Positions 5,803 through 8,109 of a DNA stretch of 8,109 bases are shown in pieces (position 1 is the first letter of the stretch; every line of letters starts with the position of its first letter). The translations under genes and the position numbers were made by a program. This DNA is from Acidimicrobiales bacterium (GTDB taxonomy: Bacteria > Actinomycetota > Acidimicrobiia > Acidimicrobiales > SZUA-35). The DNA lies in assembly GCA_013003325.1 (NCBI GenBank), contig JABDJU010000295.1, positions 1-8,109 of the forward strand, read 5' to 3'. Under the pieces are notes generated by a model. The model was not told the DNA's origin and made no database searches. It saw only the letters and a list, made by a program, of their open reading frames with translations.

Positions 5803-7569
5803 ATGACCCGCATGACACCAAGCGAAGCCTTCGTCGAGACCCTTGTAGCCAATGGGGTCACCGACATGTTCGGGATCATGGGCAGCGCCTTCATGGACGC
5901 GATGGACATCTTCGCCCCGGCCGGGATCCGGTTGATTCCCGTGGTCCACGAGCAGGGGGCGGCTCACATGGCCGACGGCTACGCCCGTGTTTCTGGGCGC
6001 CACGGCGTCGTGATCGGACAGAACGGCCCCGGCATCTCCAACTGTGTCACGGCCATCGCGGTCGCGTTCTGGGCCCACTCGCCTGTCGTGATCATCACGC
6101 CTCAGACCGGTTCGGGCGGCATCGGCCTCGGCGGTTTCCAGGAGGCAAACCAGCTGCCGATGTTCGAAGAGTTCACCAAGTATCAGGGCCAGGTCGACAA
6201 CGAGAACCGGATGGCCGAACTCACAGCCCGCTGCTTCGACCGCGCCATCAGCGAGATGGGGCCGACACAGCTCAACATCCCCCGCGATCGTTTCTACGGC
6301 GACATCGACGTCGAAATCCCAGAACCGATGCGCGTCGATCGGGGACCCGGCGGGTCAAAGAGCCTTGATGAAGCCGCTGATCTTCTCGCCAAAGCTGAAT
6401 TCCCGGTGCTGCTCAGCGGTGGCGGAGTCGTCATGGGCGACGCGATGGCCGAAACCATTGCGCTGGCCGAGCGGCTCAAATGTCCCGTGGCCAACACCTA
6501 TCTCCACAACGACAGCTTCCCTGCGTCGCATCCGCAGTGGACCGGGCCGCTCGGGTACCAGGGATCAAAAGCGGCGATGAAGCTCATCAACAAAGCCGAT
6601 GTGGTGCTAGCGCTCGGTACGCGCCTGGGGCCCTTCGGCACCCTGCCCCAACACGGCATGGACTACTGGCCCGCCGATGCCAAGATCATTCAGGTCGACG
6701 CCGACCACAAGATGCTGGGCCTGGTGAAGAAGATCAGCGTGGGCATCAACGGTGACGCCGCCCAGGCGGCCCAGGCGCTACTTGAGCGCTTGCAGGATCG
6801 TGAGCTCGTCTGCGACGCCAACGCCGAAGAGCGGATGTCGATCATGCACGCCGAAAAGGATGCGTGGGAGGCCGAGCTCGACGAATGGATCTACGAGAAG
6901 GACGAGTTCTCGATGGAGGCCATCGCCGAGGCCGAGGAATTGCCCGGCGACTGGCTTCACCCCCGGCAGGTTCTGCGCGAACTCGAAAGGGCGATGCCTC
7001 CCCGAGCGATGGTTTCCACCGACATCGGCAACATCAACTCGGTATCGAACAGCTATCTCCGCTTCGAAGAACCCCGTAGCTTCTTCGCCGCCATGAGCTG
7101 GGGCAACTGTGGCTACGCCCTGCCCTGCGCCATCGGTGCCAAGGCGGCGGCGATGGATCGCCCCTCGATCTCATATGCCGGCGACGGTGCCTGGGCCATG
7201 AGCATGGTGGAGGTGATGACGGCGGTGCGCCACAATATCCCGGTCACTGCGGTCGTGTTCCACAATCGCCAGTGGGGGGCTGAGAAGAAGAACCAGGTCG
7301 ACTTCTACGGCCGCCGGTTCGTGGCTGGCGAACTCGATGGCGGCGAGAACTACGCCGAGATCGCTCGGGCCATGGGTGCCGAGGGTGTGAGGGTTGACAA
7401 GATCGACAATGTGGGAGCCGCCCTCAAAGATGCGATCGATGCCCAGATGAACGAGGGCAAGACCACCGTGATCGAGATCATGTGTACCCAGGAGTTGGGA
7501 GATCCGTTCCGCAAGGACGCATTGTCCACGCCGGTGCGGCATCTCGAAAAATACAAAGACTACGTCTAG
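5803..7569 (+). CDS. xsc: Sulfoacetaldehyde acetyltransferase (Xsc), ThDP-dependent
   Basis: A 588-residue cytoplasmic thiamine-diphosphate enzyme, the usual Xsc size. Xsc converts sulfoacetaldehyde and phosphate to acetyl phosphate and sulfite, the desulfonating step of taurine, isethionate and related sulfonate breakdown. The three-domain ThDP layout is clear: an N-terminal Pyr domain with catalytic Glu E50 (VVHEQGAAHMADGYAR), a central domain (about 185-330), and a C-terminal PP domain with the ThDP/Mg motif GDG (460-462) through N488 (FHNRQWGAEKKN). Xsc is favoured over acetolactate synthase by IGQNGPG (71-77), GGFQEANQLPMFEEF (110-124), QLNIPRDRFYGDIDV (156-170), HNDSFPASHPQW (235-246) with GPLGYQGSKAAM (248-259), LGTRLGPFGTLPQHGMDYWP (271-290) and the end motif TQELGDPFRKDA (562-573), all close to proteobacterial Xsc as remembered. 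Neither pta nor taurine transaminase genes are in the window. The start at 5803 fits the promoter; a second ATG is 9 nt downstream. A CobS-type gene follows after 8 nt. Confidence 0.93.
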   Translation: MTRMTPSEAFVETLVANGVTDMFGIMGSAFMDAMDIFAPAGIRLIPVVHEQGAAHMADGYARVSGRHGVVIGQNGPGISNCVTAIAVAFWAHSPVVIITPQTGSGGIGLGGFQEANQLPMFEEFTKYQGQVDNENRMAELTARCFDRAISEMGPTQLNIPRDRFYGDIDVEIPEPMRVDRGPGGSKSLDEAADLLAKAEFPVLLSGGGVVMGDAMAETIALAERLKCPVANTYLHNDSFPASHPQWTGPLGYQGSKAAMKLINKADVVLALGTRLGPFGTLPQHGMDYWPADAKIIQVDADHKMLGLVKKISVGINGDAAQAAQALLERLQDRELVCDANAEERMSIMHAEKDAWEAELDEWIYEKDEFSMEAIAEAEELPGDWLHPRQVLRELERAMPPRAMVSTDIGNINSVSNSYLRFEEPRSFFAAMSWGNCGYALPCAIGAKAAAMDRPSISYAGDGAWAMSMVEVMTAVRHNIPVTAVVFHNRQWGAEKKNQVDFYGRRFVAGELDGGENYAEIARAMGAEGVRVDKIDNVGAALKDAIDAQMNEGKTTVIEIMCTQELGDPFRKDALSTPVRHLEKYKDYV

Positions 7570-7572
7570 GAG
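7568..7572 (+). promoter_or_regulatory. Shine-Dalgarno AGGAG overlapping the xsc stop, sets TTG start of cobS-like gene
   Basis: AGGAG begins inside the xsc TAG stop and lies 5 nt before TTG 7578, which is in frame with the CobS-like protein. It is the clearest ribosome-binding site in the window and supports both the non-ATG start and co-transcription with xsc. Confidence 0.65.
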
Positions 7573-7577
7573 TCGGG

Positions 7578-8109
7578 TTGCGCCCCGATCTGTCCGACCG
7601 GCTCGAGCTCTGGGAGCACGTGCCTGCTGTCGACCCCAACTACCACCTGGTACCCGACGTCGAGCGTGCCATCATGGCCGGCTTCGAGCTCAACCGGCGC
7701 GTGCTCATTCAGGGGATGCACGGGACCGGCAAGTCGACCCACATCGAACAGGTCGCTGCAAGGCTCGAATGGCCCGTGCTGCGAATCAACCTCGACGGGC
7801 ACCTCACCAGGATGGATCTCGTCGGACGGGACGCGATCGTGGTCGACGACGGGCAGGCAACGACCCGGTTCGTCGAGGGGCTGCTGCCATGGGCGATCCA
7901 ACGCCCGGTCGCAGTCGTTTTCGACGAATACGACGCAGGCCGACCCGACGTCATGTTCGTCATTCAGCGGCTGCTCGAGCGCGACGGCAAGTTCACCCTG
8001 CTCGACGAGAACCGGGTGATCACCCCCCACCCCTGCTTCCGGATATTTGCAACCGCAAATACAGTTGGCCTGGGCGATGGATCCGGTCTGTACCGCGGCA
8101 CGCAGGTGC
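7578..8109 (+). CDS. cobS: CobS-type AAA+ ATPase (cobaltochelatase subunit CobS-like), 3' truncated by window
   Basis: The first 177 residues of an AAA+ ATPase; the end lies beyond the window. Walker A is GMHGTGKST (46-54), followed by HIEQVAARLEWPVLRINLD. LVGRDAIVV (81-89), Walker B VVFDEYDAGRPDVMFVIQRLLE (113-134, D116-E117) and sensor-1 FATANTVGLGDGSGLYRGTQ (157-176) are all close to the remembered sequence of Paracoccus/Pseudomonas denitrificans CobS, which points to the CobS family and not generic MoxR. In aerobic cobalamin synthesis CobS and CobT form the ATP-driven motor for CobN, inserting Co2+ into hydrogenobyrinate a,c-diamide. The gene starts with TTG after AGGAG, 8 nt downstream of xsc, so it is almost certainly in the xsc operon. 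CobS-like/VWA pairs also serve other enzymes as remodelling or metal-insertion motors, so the partner downstream decides its role. The product is probably cytoplasmic. Confidence 0.85.
   Translation, partial: MRPDLSDRLELWEHVPAVDPNYHLVPDVERAIMAGFELNRRVLIQGMHGTGKSTHIEQVAARLEWPVLRINLDGHLTRMDLVGRDAIVVDDGQATTRFVEGLLPWAIQRPVAVVFDEYDAGRPDVMFVIQRLLERDGKFTLLDENRVITPHPCFRIFATANTVGLGDGSGLYRGTQV

Noticed and set aside
5158..6078. 306-codon minus-strand frame over TetR and the start of xsc
   Set aside because: It is antisense to two genes with clear domains, covers their intergenic promoter, and has no motif of its own.
5803..7569. Acetolactate synthase large subunit (ilvB) as the identity of the ThDP enzyme
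   Set aside because: The general ThDP fold fits, but several Xsc-specific stretches match Xsc, and no small regulatory subunit gene (ilvH/N) follows.
7578..8109. Generic MoxR-family ATPase
   Set aside because: The stretches around Walker A, Walker B and sensor 1 match CobS specifically over nearly the whole visible length.
1..8109. tRNA or rRNA genes, CRISPR arrays, insertion sequences or attachment sites
   Set aside because: I saw no regularly spaced repeats, transposase-like proteins, terminal inverted repeats or structured RNA genes. All gaps between genes are about 110 bp or less.

Overview
This is a high-GC, gene-dense window with no mobile elements, RNA genes or CRISPR. It most likely comes from the chromosome of an actinobacterium. 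Three things point there: the gene order HAD phosphatase–tlyA–nadK, which matches mycobacteria (Rv1692, Rv1694, Rv1695); the GC-rich codon use in all frames; and operon-leading genes that appear leaderless, with a TANNNT box 6-8 nt before the start codon. The presence of xsc and a CobS-type ATPase suggests a non-model, possibly aquatic or soil lineage such as Acidimicrobiia. That placement is inference.

Region 1 (1-1971, + strand) is a tight operon. It holds the C-terminus of a HAD-IIA phosphatase (NagD/glycerol-3-phosphate phosphatase type), tlyA (rRNA 2'-O-methyltransferase) and nadK (NAD kinase). The junctions are TAG|ATG with no gap and a 4-nt ATGA overlap. recN, often next in actinobacteria, is absent here.

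Region 2 (1972-3846) has a + strand gene for a distant AcpH/DUF479-like metal-dependent hydrolase. It converges on a minus-strand serine beta-lactamase-family esterase/hydrolase. The two stop codons are only 3 bp apart, and a perfect 7-bp stem-loop spans the junction.

Region 3 (3847-5733) begins with a divergent promoter region. It then holds a 12-TM MFS transporter, whose true start may be a non-canonical ATC upstream of its first ATG, and a TetR-family regulator with its own promoter and a nearby 14-bp palindrome.

Region 4 (5734-8109) holds xsc, sulfoacetaldehyde acetyltransferase, a ThDP enzyme that splits sulfoacetaldehyde into sulfite and acetyl phosphate. Eight nucleotides downstream a CobS-type AAA+ ATPase gene starts and runs off the window. 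The xsc–cobS pairing is the most interesting feature. It may be an organosulfonate operon with an AAA+ remodelling or metal-insertion helper, or a chance junction with a cobaltochelatase operon. The sequence beyond the right edge would decide which.
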